From Bolinopsis microptera (lineage: Eukaryota; Ctenophora; Tentaculata; Lobata; Bolinopsidae): a stretch of 64,000 bases of DNA. Location of the stretch: positions 12,446,303 to 12,510,302 of the forward strand of contig NC_087075.1 of NCBI RefSeq assembly GCF_026151205.1, given 5' to 3'. The translations under genes were made by a program, and so were the position numbers. Positions 43,501 through 56,600 of this stretch are shown here, piece by piece. Numbering within the stretch: position 1 is the stretch's first letter; every line of letters begins with the position of its first letter. The notes beneath the pieces were generated by a model. It saw only the letters and a program-made list of their open reading frames with translations, did no database searches and was not told the origin of the DNA.

Positions 43501-44042
43501 TGCCTGTCCCTGAATCTCCTCCTACTAGAAACTCCCCACTGTCTGTCCCTTCGTCACCTTCTGCTATGAGTCCTCCAAAGAGTGGATCTGCCCAGCCATC
43601 TCCTCAACCTGCTAGTGATTCTAATCAATCACAAACTAACGGTCTAAAGTCTCCAAACCCTTCGGAAGGTTCTCCTAGTCCCTCTCTGAAAGAACCTGCA
43701 TCTGAATCATCAAGGAGTTCAACTGCTGATGAAACAGCGGAGGTTAAGACCGAGGAGTCAGGACCAACCCAGCCCCAAATAGCCTGTGTACAGTGTGAAC
43801 CAACAGACGACCAGAAATACTCAATACCGGAAACAGGAACCAAAAAACGCTCCTCTACCGCAGGAGAAAGATCCAATGCTTCGTCTGACACGGACTTTCC
43901 TTCAGAAATATTTGCTGAAGAAACCCCTGGCCCTGGAGGGAGCAACACGGAAAATGATCCGGAAAAAGAGCCGTTTAAAAGTCCAACATCACTGTCCGAC
44001 GCACTGCATGCGGCCTCTGATGCGTTGCTGGAGCAAACTTAG
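40520..44042 (+). CDS. CstF-50-type dimerisation module fused to Ser/Pro-rich nuclear protein
   Basis: Exons 40520-40569, 41079-41239, 42286-44042; 1968 nt, 655 residues, phases 2 and 1. Residues 8-60 (KKYLYYLMISQLHEDGYTQQ, then ALQLEVS...SSGAVKASDKLSRLF) resemble the N-terminal homodimerisation domain of CSTF1/CstF-50 (LYKLIISQLLYDGY...). CSTF1 continues into WD40 repeats; here exon 3 is instead a basic stretch (GRKRHNMSG, LAKRRRT; likely nuclear signal) and ~500 residues of low-complexity Ser/Pro/Gln/Thr sequence with two SUMO-interaction-like cores (PVIIDVEAP, QVVVIDG) and a short C-terminal helix. The second intron contains a mariner-type element. A nuclear, dimeric, largely disordered protein is inferred. 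Poly(A) signal near 44697. The gene at 58428 shares the module and the splice phases. Confidence 0.75.
40715..40787. repeat. Dispersed-repeat fragment related to the 26.1-kb palindrome arm
   Basis: CTCAAATTATTTGTAATATA and GTAGTGTTGAAAGTATTAA nearly match 26047-26087. The outer part (GGCGTCAACGCCATCTTC) differs. Lies in intron 1 of the Ser/Pro-rich gene. Confidence 0.75.
40797..40925. repeat. Short tandem repeat, TGTGACACTGG units
   Basis: About eleven 11-12-bp units, GTGTGACACTG/GTGTAACACTG, in intron 1 of the Ser/Pro-rich gene. Confidence 0.9.
41418..42202. mobile_element. Mariner/Tc1-type non-autonomous element in an intron
   Basis: Inverted ends of about 35 bp: GGGTGGGCCAAAAGTCAGTG at the left and the complement at the right (TTGCACACTGACTTTTGGCC). 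TA is duplicated at 41416-41417 and 42203-42204. 785 bp without a transposase frame. It lies between coding exons 2 and 3 of the Ser/Pro-rich gene. Confidence 0.85.
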
Positions 44043-44900
44043 TGTAACTTATTAATTTATTTTAGCGGTATTATGTGTCCTCGTGTTACTTGCCACGCAA
44101 GACGGCCATGTTGCATTTTTGTTTAGTCCATAGTTATCGTATTTTAGCAGCAAATAAGGGCTTAGGTGCAATGACCAAAGCCACCATGATGCCATTATTG
44201 GCTGGTGCCATGGTGACACCACAGTGGAGGATTAGTGGCATTGGTCGTTGCATCTACGCTCGTAAATAAGGTTATTTTGCTGCAACTTATTTATTTCCGT
44301 AATTTTAAAGTAATATGCGCAGTAAGCATAGAATTAATACTTAATTTTTGTGTCAATTTTGTAGAAGTGTGCATAATAATTGCTTACACTGTTTACATGC
44401 ATTCTTCAAATTTGCATGTTACTAAGTATTTTTCACCTGACTTGTTCTAATGGATTTGTTGTAATCATCATTATTATTAATATTCAAGTGTTTTTTATGA
44501 AAAGTTTATCGAGAAGTTGTATTTGTAAAGTAATAATAATCTTTACAGAAAATAGTGTGAACCCCATTATTTTTCTCAATAAGTGTTTCTGTTCTCTTTG
44601 ACTGTTCTACTATTTATTTCTTTTATCTACAAACAGATTTTTGAGCAGAAGGTTGAACTGCCATTTTTAAGTTTACTTATTTAAATCGTATCTTAAATAA
44701 AATCGTTTTACTCTTGAATCGTTTTACAATGAATTATTCACGACATCTTCATTCAAATTTCTGAAGAATACAATAATTAATAATTATTGAATGAACATTT
44801 AAATCAAGTTATTCAAGTCTAACACGCAATCAACAAGATTCTAACACGCAATTAATAGCTTTATTAACTCCAACATTAATAGCTTGCGAAGTGCGAAGGA
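44043..44900. other. 3' UTR and intergenic sequence
   Basis: Downstream of the Ser/Pro-rich gene. AATAAA at about 44697. No further exon supported. The ankyrin gene could begin near 44883 if AATAG there is an acceptor rather than a stop. Confidence 0.45.
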
Positions 44901-47900
44901 ATGGCACGAGCAGCAGCCGTTACCAACTACAGCGATACTCAGAACAAGCTTATTTGTGCGAACATTCTCCTGTCCAAGTTTGCTGATGTCAACATTGCTA
45001 ATGAGGACGGAGATACTCCACTTATCGCAGGTTCGAAATGGGATGATATTGAGCTCTGTGAATCTTGGGATGATATTGAGCTCCGTAAATATAAAATTAT
45101 AAATTTGATTAATAGAACAATTGATCTGGTAGAAGTAATGCTAAGAAATGTTCAAGTTCGCAGAAATTACTTGATTTAATCAAATGACACGAGTTGAACA
45201 AATAGGCATTCTAACGTAATTAGATCGAATCTATTTTTCTAACAGATTGTTATTACGACAATACCACAGCGTTAGAACAAGGAAACACAAACCTACACAT
45301 TATAGCACTGTTACTCCACTACGGAGCTGACGTATACCACAAAAACAGACATGGGAGGTCAGCCCTCTCCATCGCTATAGAGTCGAAAAACACAGAAATC
45401 ATCAAGTAGGTTGGACAGATATATCTTATCTTACTAAAAACTTGATTATAAATGTTACTATTAGAGTATTAGATTGGGCATGCTTTATGACACGTGTCAA
45501 CGATTTGCCAATAAGCTTCAAGCAGCAAATAGCAATTAGGTGTCACGTGTCAGCAAATATGCTTCACCTCCCCACTTATAGTAAATTCTACTTCATATTA
45601 GCTATTTTACATTATACTTCAACTCAGAAAATTATCTAAGTTCAAAGTCTAGATGGTTTAAATGTAGAACCCTTTGACATTGAAAAGTACACTGTATAGT
45701 TTGCTGTGTCAATTCTTGATAGATAGCTACTGAATATTCACCGCATAATTATTTAATACATACAGTATCCATCCACGTGTAACATGTACACCTCCCTGAT
45801 ACCTGGACTATGATTGGGTGTGATCTATCACATGACATCTCGTCTCCGTCACATGACATCGTCTCAACCAGCCATTCCCTCCATCTCTCACTAAAAGACC
45901 ACTACATGCCTCCCCAATTACACTGCCACAAGAGGCGGCTCAATTAGTAAAACTGTTCTTACACTGGACAAAGACATAACAGAGAGAGGGAGAGAGAGAG
46001 GGGAGGGAGTCAGAGAGAGAGAGCGAGAGGGGGGAGGCCGAGGGGAGATCTTCAAGAGTATTATATATTCTTTCTATTGTGTAACATCATTAGGATAACG
46101 GTCGCAACACGTAAGGTTTACATTCGGGCGTTTTAGGCATTTGCATAGGTTGAACTTTATGTGGTGGAGAATGAGCTAATTTTAGGATCAGCTTCTCCCA
46201 GGGTCTAAATCACGTGAAAATTTAGGTTTGTCACGTGAAAATTTGGATTTATTGTGCGTCATAGTGGCGCTAATTTGGGTGATTCAACCCTCGCTGTCTA
46301 GTTCGTTTTGAGACAAGAGGGAGATTCGGCTCTGAAACCACATTGTCTGTTGTGTAGTCTTTAGCTTTTGTTAGTTCAACTGGAATCTGTTTTACATATG
46401 CACACCCCATTACCCCTTGTACAGAATAGGTTTGTTTTATTTCTTTATTTGTGGCCCGCTACTAGGTTTGTTTTACACGCACGTTACCTGTCTGATTCTC
46501 GTACGTACTGTAGTTCGACACGTAATGTAGTTCGACAACTTAAGTTCTCCAAATTTTCATCCCTGTCGAACTAAATTACAAATTTTATCTAAATGAATAT
46601 CCTTTCGCAGTTCTCTTCTCTACTTCAGTACGTGCCGAACTACTTTTGTTTCACTTGTGCACCGCTAGTAGGTTTGGACATGGGCTGGTTTTCCTTTGCC
46701 CATCTTACAGAAGAACAGAATTGTGAGGACATGTTAATTGGTATGCGGCCTGATGTATTTGGTCGCTATTTGTGCGAGAATATTACGTAACTGTACTAGA
46801 ACATGACCCATTTTCATTTGTTTTCTTTTATATGCAATGCCATTTTCTTACGCATCCTTACTCCTTACTCCTTACTCCTTACTCCTTACTCCTTACTCCT
46901 ACCTCCTTACTCCTTACTCCTACCTCCTTACTCCTTACTCCTTACTCCTTACTCCTTACTCCTTACTCTTTACTCCTTACTTCTTACTCCTTACTCCTAC
47001 CTCCTTACTCCTTACTCCTACCTCCTTACTCCTTACTACTTACTCCTTACTCCTTACTACTTACTCCTTACTCCTTACTCCTTACTCCTTACTCCTACCT
47101 CCTTACTCCTTACTCCTTACTCCTTACTCCTTACTCCTTAATCCTACCTCTAGCTTCACCCATGTTATACCCCTCACTATCTAAACTAGCTCCTTTCCCT
47201 CCCATGTATGTTCCCCAAGGTCTATCTCATCCGCCCCATGGCCATGATCACGTGATTATATACCTCTTTCTAACCCAATATCTCCCCCAGACTCCTGGTA
47301 ACAGGACGGAACATCCCCCAGTGGGCCTACGATGCGATAACAACCAGTCTAACAGTGGAAGAGAGTATAGAACTACTGGATCTGTCCAGTAACATACCCA
47401 GCCTCTACAATCTGTCCAGGTAAATGTGATAGTATTTTGTGGGGGGCGGGGGGGGGGTGGGGTATATGGGAATGCTTTAATTGGTTTTGGAATGAATTTA
47501 ATTGTAAGGTCCCCCATAAAAACTAATAAGGTCCCCCATAATACCCCAAAATACCCCTTGGCTTTTGGTCTTTGTGGTGTTACAGCTGCTTACGAACATT
47601 ATTGAACGAGGACTCAGGATTTAGATTCTGTTGACACGGTTGATACATCTTTATTTTTGTGTGCGTCATGAATGTCCGTATCTTGGTAAAATCCTTCAAG
47701 AGGCTGAGGGAAAGATGTTATTTTGGAAAGTCAGGTGGAGGATTTAAATAAACATAATCACGGGATAAATAACATTAAATTTCAGATTAGCAGTAGTGAA
47801 AGACATGCAAGAAAATGTGCACAACGTCGAACAAAAAGAGCTGGTCAGTTACTCAACTTTATAATTTAATATCGCTCTGGTTTACATGGGCGAATTATTT

Positions 47901-48088
47901 GCTGGAAACAAACCTCACATTTGTTTAAAATGTTTATAAATACTTAATCATAATGATAACCAAACATTACTTTTCAGGATGTAATAAACCATCTTCTAAC
48001 AAAAGGAGACGATGAAATACTGGAAACTGTGTCTAAGTACCCCGCCACGGTCTTCACCCCTCGCAACCGAGCTCCTATAGCTAGATGA
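44901..48088 (+). CDS. Small ankyrin-repeat protein
   Basis: Exons 44901-45030, 45246-45405, 47291-47419, 47786-47843, 47978-48088; all phases fit and the total is 588 nt, 195 residues. The first two exons encode ankyrin repeats (LLSKFADVNIANEDGDTPLI; GNTNLHIIALLLHYGADVYH, KNRHGRSALSIAIESKNTEI), and exon 3 completes the repeat (IKLLVTGR). The rest is helical (VEESIELLDLSSNIPSLYNL) and ends NRAPIAR; I do not recognise it. Ankyrin repeats mediate protein-protein contacts. The start may be further upstream, because the frame is open from 44883 behind a possible acceptor. Intron 2 is 1.9 kb and contains purine-rich and TTACTCC repeats. Confidence 0.72.
45965..46050. repeat. Purine-rich (GA)n tract
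   Basis: Imperfect GAGAGAGG/GGGAGG tract in intron 2 of the ankyrin gene. Confidence 0.85.
46855..47150. repeat. (TTACTCC)n tandem repeat
   Basis: About 42 heptamer units (CTTACTC with CTACCTC variants), just upstream of exon 3 of the ankyrin gene. All Leu/Thr/Pro/Tyr frames here are products of the repeat. Confidence 0.95.
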
Positions 48089-50644
48089 GATGGTTACTAA
48101 GTAACCAATGGTTACCAAGTAACCAATGGTTACTAAGTAACTGTTCCCATGATGATGAGAGATAGATTATACCAACCTGGTGGCTATGTAGATGAGTTAT
48201 GGCTGAGCAAAGTGCTAATTATTGACGGGGACAAATTTACCTGGGCAGTAATGATTCTGTACACGAGATATTAACATTGGTTGCTAGTACAATGAGCTGA
48301 GAAAATTAAGCTTGGGTCATATTTGCCATTTTTTTCAAGCATACCTTATATTTCAAGGTAGGTCATCACGTGGTACTATTGAATGGCCGGCTATTCCAGT
48401 GGCACTGTTTTAGTGGCATGGTGTGCTGTGTCCACTGTTTTCAGGATGGTTACTGATAACACAGGATGTCTTACTGAAATGTGAAACTTTGTGTTCTATT
48501 CGTTTACATTCCTAGCTCTTCACAGTATTCGTTTTCATTATAAGTTCTGTTTTTGAGCCTGTTTTTAAGGTAAGTTGTGGTGTTTTTGCCATTGTTTGCT
48601 GCCGAGTGCCGACTGCTTATCTGTTGTCTTATCTCGTTTCTGTGCCGACAGTACAGTGTCGCCTCCCTATGATAACCGACATTTATCATCCCAAGGAAAT
48701 GGTAAAATATCGTTTTAAAAGGTCGTCAGAAAAGGTACTTCTTCAACTTACACTGTTGTTTCGTGAGAGTGTGCCTTGTGTGCCAGATGTTATCATTTAC
48801 TTAAAGTCTTTATTGGCCGATTATAGTAAATACTTCAAATGTATCGATTATAATAATTATAGATTGAAACCTGATACACAACGCAATGCCGATAATACCG
48901 TTTAATTCTAGACTTTAAATTTTACAGACTTGGAAATAATTAAACAAATTTACGGCTCAGTTTTGTCTAGATTTTAAACATCATCATCGTTATCTTCAGT
49001 TAACTAGTTTAAGTATAATGTTAAAGTCCAGACGTTTACTATTACATAGTCCTAAAGAACAAAATTCCATAAAACAGGTATCGGTTCACGGTTGTTCAGA
49101 AATTTGAATAATTTAAGCCTATGGAAATTTTATACATTATAACATGTTGGAATAAGCTTATGACTAGCAATACAAGAAACTGTCATGATATAATTTGCTC
49201 AATCAACTTGAAATATAATATGCAATCAGAGGGCATCTTACTTAGTATGTTTTGCAAATACACATAATATTGCTGCGTGATTTACCTACGTTAAGACTTA
49301 TTAGCATATTATAATAACTGTATATATATATATTATATAAGTTGTTCTGCTGTTTCATGGCTTTACAGCGGCGTTGTACTTGCAATCCGTACTCCGCAAG
49401 CAATCCATGTTTTAGTGTACATACCGACCAGTTCATGTTTACTCAGTTCACTGGAAAGTTAGTTCGTACTTTGAGAGCTAATCCAGCATTCCTACACACA
49501 AAAAGAATAAGTGATTAAATGATAATGTTATATAACATTTAGTATATACTAAATTGGCTACAGCAGCAGCTACAGAATAAAAGTTTACTAACAATGACAA
49601 TGCTATTTCAACATGAAAGAAGATACAGACGTTAGTTACTTACTTACAGATCGGATATATTATACTAATTACATTTAACATTGTTTAATAATTGTTTGCT
49701 AGACGAGAAGAAAGCCTAAGTTACTGCTTCAGTATCCGATGAGGGGGGACCATAGAAACAATAAGAAACAGATGCGGAATTTAACCATACTTCCAATTAG
49801 TGCAGTTTAATCTGTGTTTTCTGTATATGTTTTAATAACGTGAAAAGTCGGTACACTGCAGTTGTGTTATGTGTATATGAGTCAGTCTTATTTGTTGGTT
49901 GTTCTAGTTCTACAGTTCCCAGAATATAGTGTATCTAAGTCTAGACTTACCGTTATTGTTATTCAATCTTTAGTATTTAACTTGCGTGGTTCCTTGGCCG
50001 TGGAAACTATGAGGAGAATATTATCAGATAATTTAGATGAAACAATCCTAGATTGGGTTTCCTGTAAAGAGCAAATGAACTGTGAAGGAGCTATTTTGGG
50101 GTCTCCTGAATTCGACCCCTCCTGTCAAATTATCCCCGGAATCCAATTCAGTTTCGTACACCTGACTTGTGTCATACCCGCTTTTGGACACATTCCAGTA
50201 CAGTATGATAATATGTACGTGTATGAATATCAGTAATTGAGTAGAGGGGTGCCAGATTTAATCTAATAGATCAGATCATCTGTAGACACATCCTCACTTT
50301 GATAATGCTCATTTAGCTCTAACAGCACTAGCAAAATCGAATTCCATTCCACCATAGATTTCTAATATTAGTTATTATACGAAGGAGCAGGGACCAGGGC
50401 CAGGGTTTTGCCGATTTAAAGGAAAAATGCTAATAATGTGAATCTTACACGTGATTACATAATTACATAATTACATAATCACACGCACATTATTACACAT
50501 TATCACACATTATGACAAGTAACAATACCTACACGTGTACACACCAACCTGATACAAAGAACTCCACACTGTCTGTTTTCTGAATACCTACAGTTGAGAC
50601 AGACTGAGAACAGATCACTTTCCGTAGTGTCTAGTATTCTGATA
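48089..50644. other. Intergenic, no gene recognised
   Basis: Immediately after the ankyrin stop there are three copies of the near-palindrome GGTTACTAAGTAACC (48091-48141). The rest is AT-rich; frames of about 100 residues at 48606 and 49862 have no recognisable domain or splice context. ATTACATA repeats occur at 50450-50480. Confidence 0.4.
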
Positions 50645-53563
50645 TACACACGCTAACATTCTGATACACTAGCTAACATTCTGATACACTAGCTAACATT
50701 CTGATACACTAGCTAACATTCTGATACACTAGCTAACATTCTGATATACACTAGCTAACATTGTAGTACACTAGCTAACATTCTGATACACTAGCTAACA
50801 TTCTGATACACCAGCTAACATTCTGATACACTAGCTAACATTCTGATATACACTAGCTAACATTCTGATACACTAGCTAACATTCTAATACACTAGCTAA
50901 CATTCTGATACACTAGCTAACATTCTGATACACTAGCTAACATTCTGATACACTAACTAACATTCTGATACACTAGCTAACATTCTGATACACTAGCTAA
51001 CATTCTAATACAATAGCTAACATTGTAGTACACTAGCTAACATTCTGATACACTAGCTAACATTCTGGTACACTAGCTAACATTCTGATACACTAGCTAA
51101 CAGTAACATTCTGGTACACTAGCTAACATTCTGATACACTAGCTAACATTCTGATACACTAGCTAACATTCTGGTACACTAGCTAACATTCTGGTACACT
51201 AGCTAACATTCTGGTACACTAGCTAACATTCTGGTACACTAGCTAACATTCTGGTACACTAGCTAACATTCTGATACACTAGCTTACATTCTGATACACT
51301 AGCTAACATTCTGATACACTAGCTAACATTCTGATACACACGCTAACATTCTGATACACTAGCTAACATTCTGGTACACTAGCTAACATTCTGGTACACT
51401 AGCTAACATTCTGATACACTAGCTAACATTCTGATACACTAGCTAACATTCTGATACACTAGCTAACATTCTGATACACTAGCTAACATTCTGATACACT
51501 AGCTAACATTCTGATACACTAGCTAACATTCTGATACACTAGCTAACATTCTGATACACTAGCTAACATTCTGATACACTAGCTAACATTCTGATACACT
51601 AGCTAACATTCTGATACACTAGCTAACATTCTGGTACACTAGCTAACATTCTGATACACTAGCTAACATTCTGATACACTAGCTAACATTCTGATACACT
51701 AGCTAACATTCTGATACACTAGCTAACATTCTGATACACTAGCTAACATTCTGGTACACTAGCTAACATTCTGGTACACTAGCTAACATTCTGATACACT
51801 AGCTAACATTCTGGTACACTAGCTAACATTCTGGTACACTAGCTAACATTCTGATACACTAGCTAACATTCTGATACACTAGCTAACATTCTGATATACA
51901 CTAGCTAACATTCTGATACACTAGCTAACATTCTGGTACACTAGCTAACATTCTGATACACTAGCTAACATTCTGGTACACTAGCTAACATTCTGGTACA
52001 CTAGCTAACATTCTGATACACTAGCTAACATTCTGGTACACTAGCTAACATTCTGATACACTAGCTAACATTCTGGTACACTAGCTAACATTCTGGTACA
52101 CTAGCTAACATTCTGATACACTAGCTAACATTCTGATACACTAGCTAACATTCTGATACACTAGCTAACATTCTGATACACTAGCTAACATTCTGATACA
52201 CTAGCTAACATTCTGATACACTAGCTAACATTCTGATACACTAGCTAACATTCTGATACACTAGCTAACATTCTGATACACTAGCTAACATTCTGGTACA
52301 CTAGCTAACATTCTGATACACTAGCTAACATTCTGATACACTAGCTAACATTCTGATACACTAGCTAACATTCTGGTACACTAGCTAACATTCTGATACA
52401 CTAGCTAACATTCTGATACACTAGCTAACATTCTGATACACTAGCTAACATTCTGATACACTAGCTAACATTCTGATACACTAGCTAACATTCTGATACA
52501 CTAGCTAACATTCTGATACACTAGCTAACATTCTGATACACTAGCTAACATTCTGATACACTAGCTAACATTCTGATACACTAGCTAACATTCTGATACA
52601 CTAGCTAACATTCTGATACACTAGCTAACATTCTGATACACTAGCTAACATTCTGGTACACTAGCTAACATTCTGATACACTAGCTAACATTCTGATACA
52701 CTAGCTAACATTCTGATACACTAGCTAACATTCTGATACACTAGCTAACATTCTGATACACTAGCTAACATTCTGATACACTAGCTAACATTCTGATACA
52801 CTAGCTAACATTCTAATACAATAGCTAACATTCTGATACACTAGCTAACATTCTGATACACTAGCTAACATTCTGGTACACTAGCTAACATTCTGATACA
52901 CTAGCTAACATTCTGATACACTAGCTAACATTCTGGTACACTAGCTAACATTCTGATACACTAGCTAACATTCTGATACACTAGCTAACATTCTGATACA
53001 CTAGCTAACATTCTGATACACTAGCTAACATTCTGATACACTAGCTAACATTCTGGTACACTAGCTAACATTCTGATACACTAGCTAACATTCTGATACA
53101 CTAGCTAACATTCTGATACACTAGCTAACATTCTGATACACTAGCTAACATTCTGATACACTAGCTAACATTCTGGTACACTAGCTAACATTCTGATACA
53201 CTAGCTAACATTCTGATACACTAGCTAACATTCTGATACACTAGCTAACATTCTGGTACACTAGCTAACATTCTGATACACTAGCTAACATTCTGGTACA
53301 CTAGCTAACATTCTGATACACTAGCTAACATTCTGGTACACTAGCTAACATTCTGGTACACTAGCTAACATTCTAATACAATAGCTAACATTGTAGTACA
53401 CTAGCTAACATTCTGATACACTAGCTAACATTCTGGTACACTAGCTAACATTGTAGTACACCAGCTAACATTCTGATACACACGCTAACATTCTGATACA
53501 CACGCTAACATTCTGGTACACTAGCTAACATTATGATACACTAGCTAACATTATGATACACTA
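50645..53563. repeat. Large minisatellite, 20-bp unit, about 146 copies
   Basis: Unit ACACTAGCTAACATTCTGAT. Variants include CTGGT for CTGAT, rarer CTAATACAATAG and TTGTAGTAC units, and 22-bp ATATAC units. Homogeneous in the middle and more diverse at both ends, as expected for an array evolving by unequal exchange. No spacers, so not a CRISPR. Confidence 0.98.
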
Positions 53564-53655
53564 CTACAGTATAACTACACTACTACAGTATAACTACACT
53601 ACTACAGTATAACTACACTACTACAGTATAACTACACTACTACAGTATAACTACA
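53560..53655. repeat. Minisatellite, 19-bp unit, five copies
   Basis: CACTACTACAGTATAACTA repeated directly after the 20-bp array. Confidence 0.95.
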
Positions 53656-56600
53656 CTATATAGATGGACTATATAATATCTTAACTAGGCGTTGCTACAG
53701 TACTGGTTATTATTTAACAAACTGTAAGTCATCATCTATCTCCTGATATTATATAAAATAGGAGGCTGTTATAGCACATGACTTAATTTGGTGTGTCCTG
53801 TGTGATGTCATTCAATCAGTAGATTGTAGCTGTAAGTCACAACTTTGTTTAAATGTACTGATATCAGGGGGGATATTTTCACGTCCTCGTTTTTCTGTAT
53901 CTTTTATTGTTGATCGTGTTTAAAACAACAAAGTTTTCCGGAAAACTTGACAACACCCTAGATCACCATCAAACAATACACAAATATATAAATAAATTTG
54001 TACTAATTGTAACGTAAAATTTAGCGGCAGTATCACATTTCTTCTGCGGATACATATTATTACTTCACTCTTAAATCACTTAACCCTAGCAGCAGGTTTG
54101 TTATCTACAGTTCTCGTGGTCACATCCTGTGTGTCTGCGTGATTCTTTGTGCGATTAACCAATCAGCTTCCAGCAAATCAGTATCGGCCAATCAGCGATC
54201 AGTATCTCGACCAATCAGGTTGCACGCTCGACCAATCAGCTTACTGGATTACACTTGTACGTGTCCAGTGAATATACCCACGTTTATTATCCACTATGTC
54301 TGCATTATCCATGTACGTTTCTTTGTCATAAATAAGTCTGATTGATTTGATATTGGTGTTTTGAATTACATAGGTTTCTTTGACACGGTAATTGTGAATA
54401 GCATTGGACAATGCGTGTAAATTGTAATGAATCGTATTCTTTACCGACTCGATCATTCATCTTCTCAGCTACACTCGATATTATATGCGATCTTAATTTA
54501 TTTTTGGTGCTTCGGAATTTGCGGTGCTAATTTTTTGTTGGAATCCTTTGAAAAGAAATCTCTCGGTAGAAATAACTTTATTTATTTATTTTTCTTTGTG
54601 ATTGAATTGCGTTAACTGTCGAGGGGATGTTGAGTTTTAAATAGCTTAATGATGTGTTTTTCAGCGTGTACGTTACTATCAATAATTTGATTTTAGTTTA
54701 AATCATCGTTGTCAACGTCACGTTACTTATCCGTTTTGTAATACGTCCACTCCTCAGTTAACTCTTTATTGTTCAACCCATCATCTCAATTTTCCCGCCC
54801 AAATGACAGTCCGTTTGGCCCTGGTAACTCTTCGACAGTTACAGCCGCCTCTTATCATGCGTGGATTTAGATGTTATACTTATTATCCTACTTATACGGT
54901 CCGATTGAAGGTCAGACACGATAATGCTATTTAGTTATAATAATTTGTGTCTCATATTATGTTTATCCACATTAATCATCCCTTGGCACATGTCCGATAA
55001 AATATGCAACTAACATATCCCACACTAAACATCATAACCACTGCACCAGCACACCGATAAATTAATTAAGTTAAACACAAAAGTTTATTATAATATTACA
55101 AAAGTTTAGCATAATATTATAATAATACGCTTGTTTTGTAACTAGACATAATATTTAACTAACTCAACAACTCGGCACATTACACCCCCCACACACACGG
55201 GATATATAATATGTTTTAACATTAACATTGCCTAGTCTGCTGTTGCACTGGTATTTCCTTACATATCAATGATAACTGGAGTTACCGCACATTAGGCTGA
55301 GCTTTCTTCCTTTTTACTAGAACTATACTGATAGTTTACATGGAGTTCACGGTTGTTCCGGGTTCCCTTTACTCTTTAAGTCGCTGTTATTACGATAAGA
55401 GTTGACTCTTTTCCTGCTCGTTTTCTTGAATATGCTTTGCTTATTTTGGTTGATTTGTGCTTGGTGTTGACTGTTGATGTTACCAGTTACGGTATGTACC
55501 ACCAAGTTGAGAAACCACGTACAAAGAAAAAATATTGTTAAAAGTTCCTTAACCCTATTTCGTGCTACGTCATTATTGTAAATATCTCATTCTAATTAGC
55601 TAGTCTCTTTTCCATGTTTCCTAATTTTCTATTTCCCAAACCTAGAGTTACACGAAAATGATTATATGAAAAAGAGACTTACCTAATTTCTGGTGGAATA
55701 AGGTATTTACTTTCCTTACACACCGAGGAGAGTAAATACCTGTCTTTGTGCCAGGGTTCTTTAATTTGTTTATCTAAATGATATGTTTATTTAATCTAAT
55801 TGATACCCTCTTCTCCAGCTCTGAATCTCTATTATAACTATTATATATTATACTTATTCCCGTCGTTTGGTTGTTTTTTTCGTACATTACATCCGGTAAA
55901 CTACGATCTGTTGGGAGTCTACCAATCTCTAAATACTTTTGTTTTCTCTTATAGTTTGCACTACTGCACACCACATGCTCTCTCTTCACCATTTACTCTG
56001 ATCCTGGCTAGTTCGGTTCAGCGTGTGTGTGAGTGTGAGTAACGTTACGGGGAGTTGTACGTGATCCGGGTGAAATATTGTTGCTCTCACATTCTTGATT
56101 TTATTCCGTGTTATTTCCGCTTTTATAATATTATATGTGCCTACTTTATGTTACTTTATATTTCGCTAGTTTGGTTGTCTATTGACCAAGCTTTAATATT
56201 TTGGTAGTACACTCGTATTCATTTTTATAATTTGTGTCTGATATTGTCCGCTGGTTGAATGGTTACCTATCACCATCCACCATTGAATTGGCGCTATCTT
56301 TTTGAAATATAAATTGAGAAATTTGGCCACCTCAGTCGTGTTTATGTTGGTGTCCCCAATGCCATATTTGAGTGTAAATAGTAATACGGGGCCACCTCAG
56401 TTATTGTTGAAATAAAGGTAATTAATTGGGCAGTCTCTAATTAATACCATGCCCCCTGCTCCTAACGGCTAAATACACTATAATTATTTATTATACTGTA
56501 ATTATACGGTAATTATAATTATTTTACACGGTAATTAGTTTACACAACCTGATCCCTGAATTCCACAGAATCAGCCCTACTAGTATCCATCACAACCGCT

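Noticed and set aside
44071-44275. Short plus-strand frame after the Ser/Pro-rich gene
   Set aside because: Lies in the probable 3' UTR and has no domain or splice signals.
46772-47392. Frames of about 110-206 residues rich in Leu, Thr, Pro and Tyr
   Set aside because: Translations of the TTACTCC heptamer repeat in an intron.
49862-50236. 124-codon plus-strand frame
   Set aside because: No recognisable domain, no splice partners and no clear start context; likely chance in AT-rich DNA.
50645-53563. Possible CRISPR-like array
   Set aside because: Units are contiguous 20-mers without unique spacers in a eukaryotic genome; this is a minisatellite.
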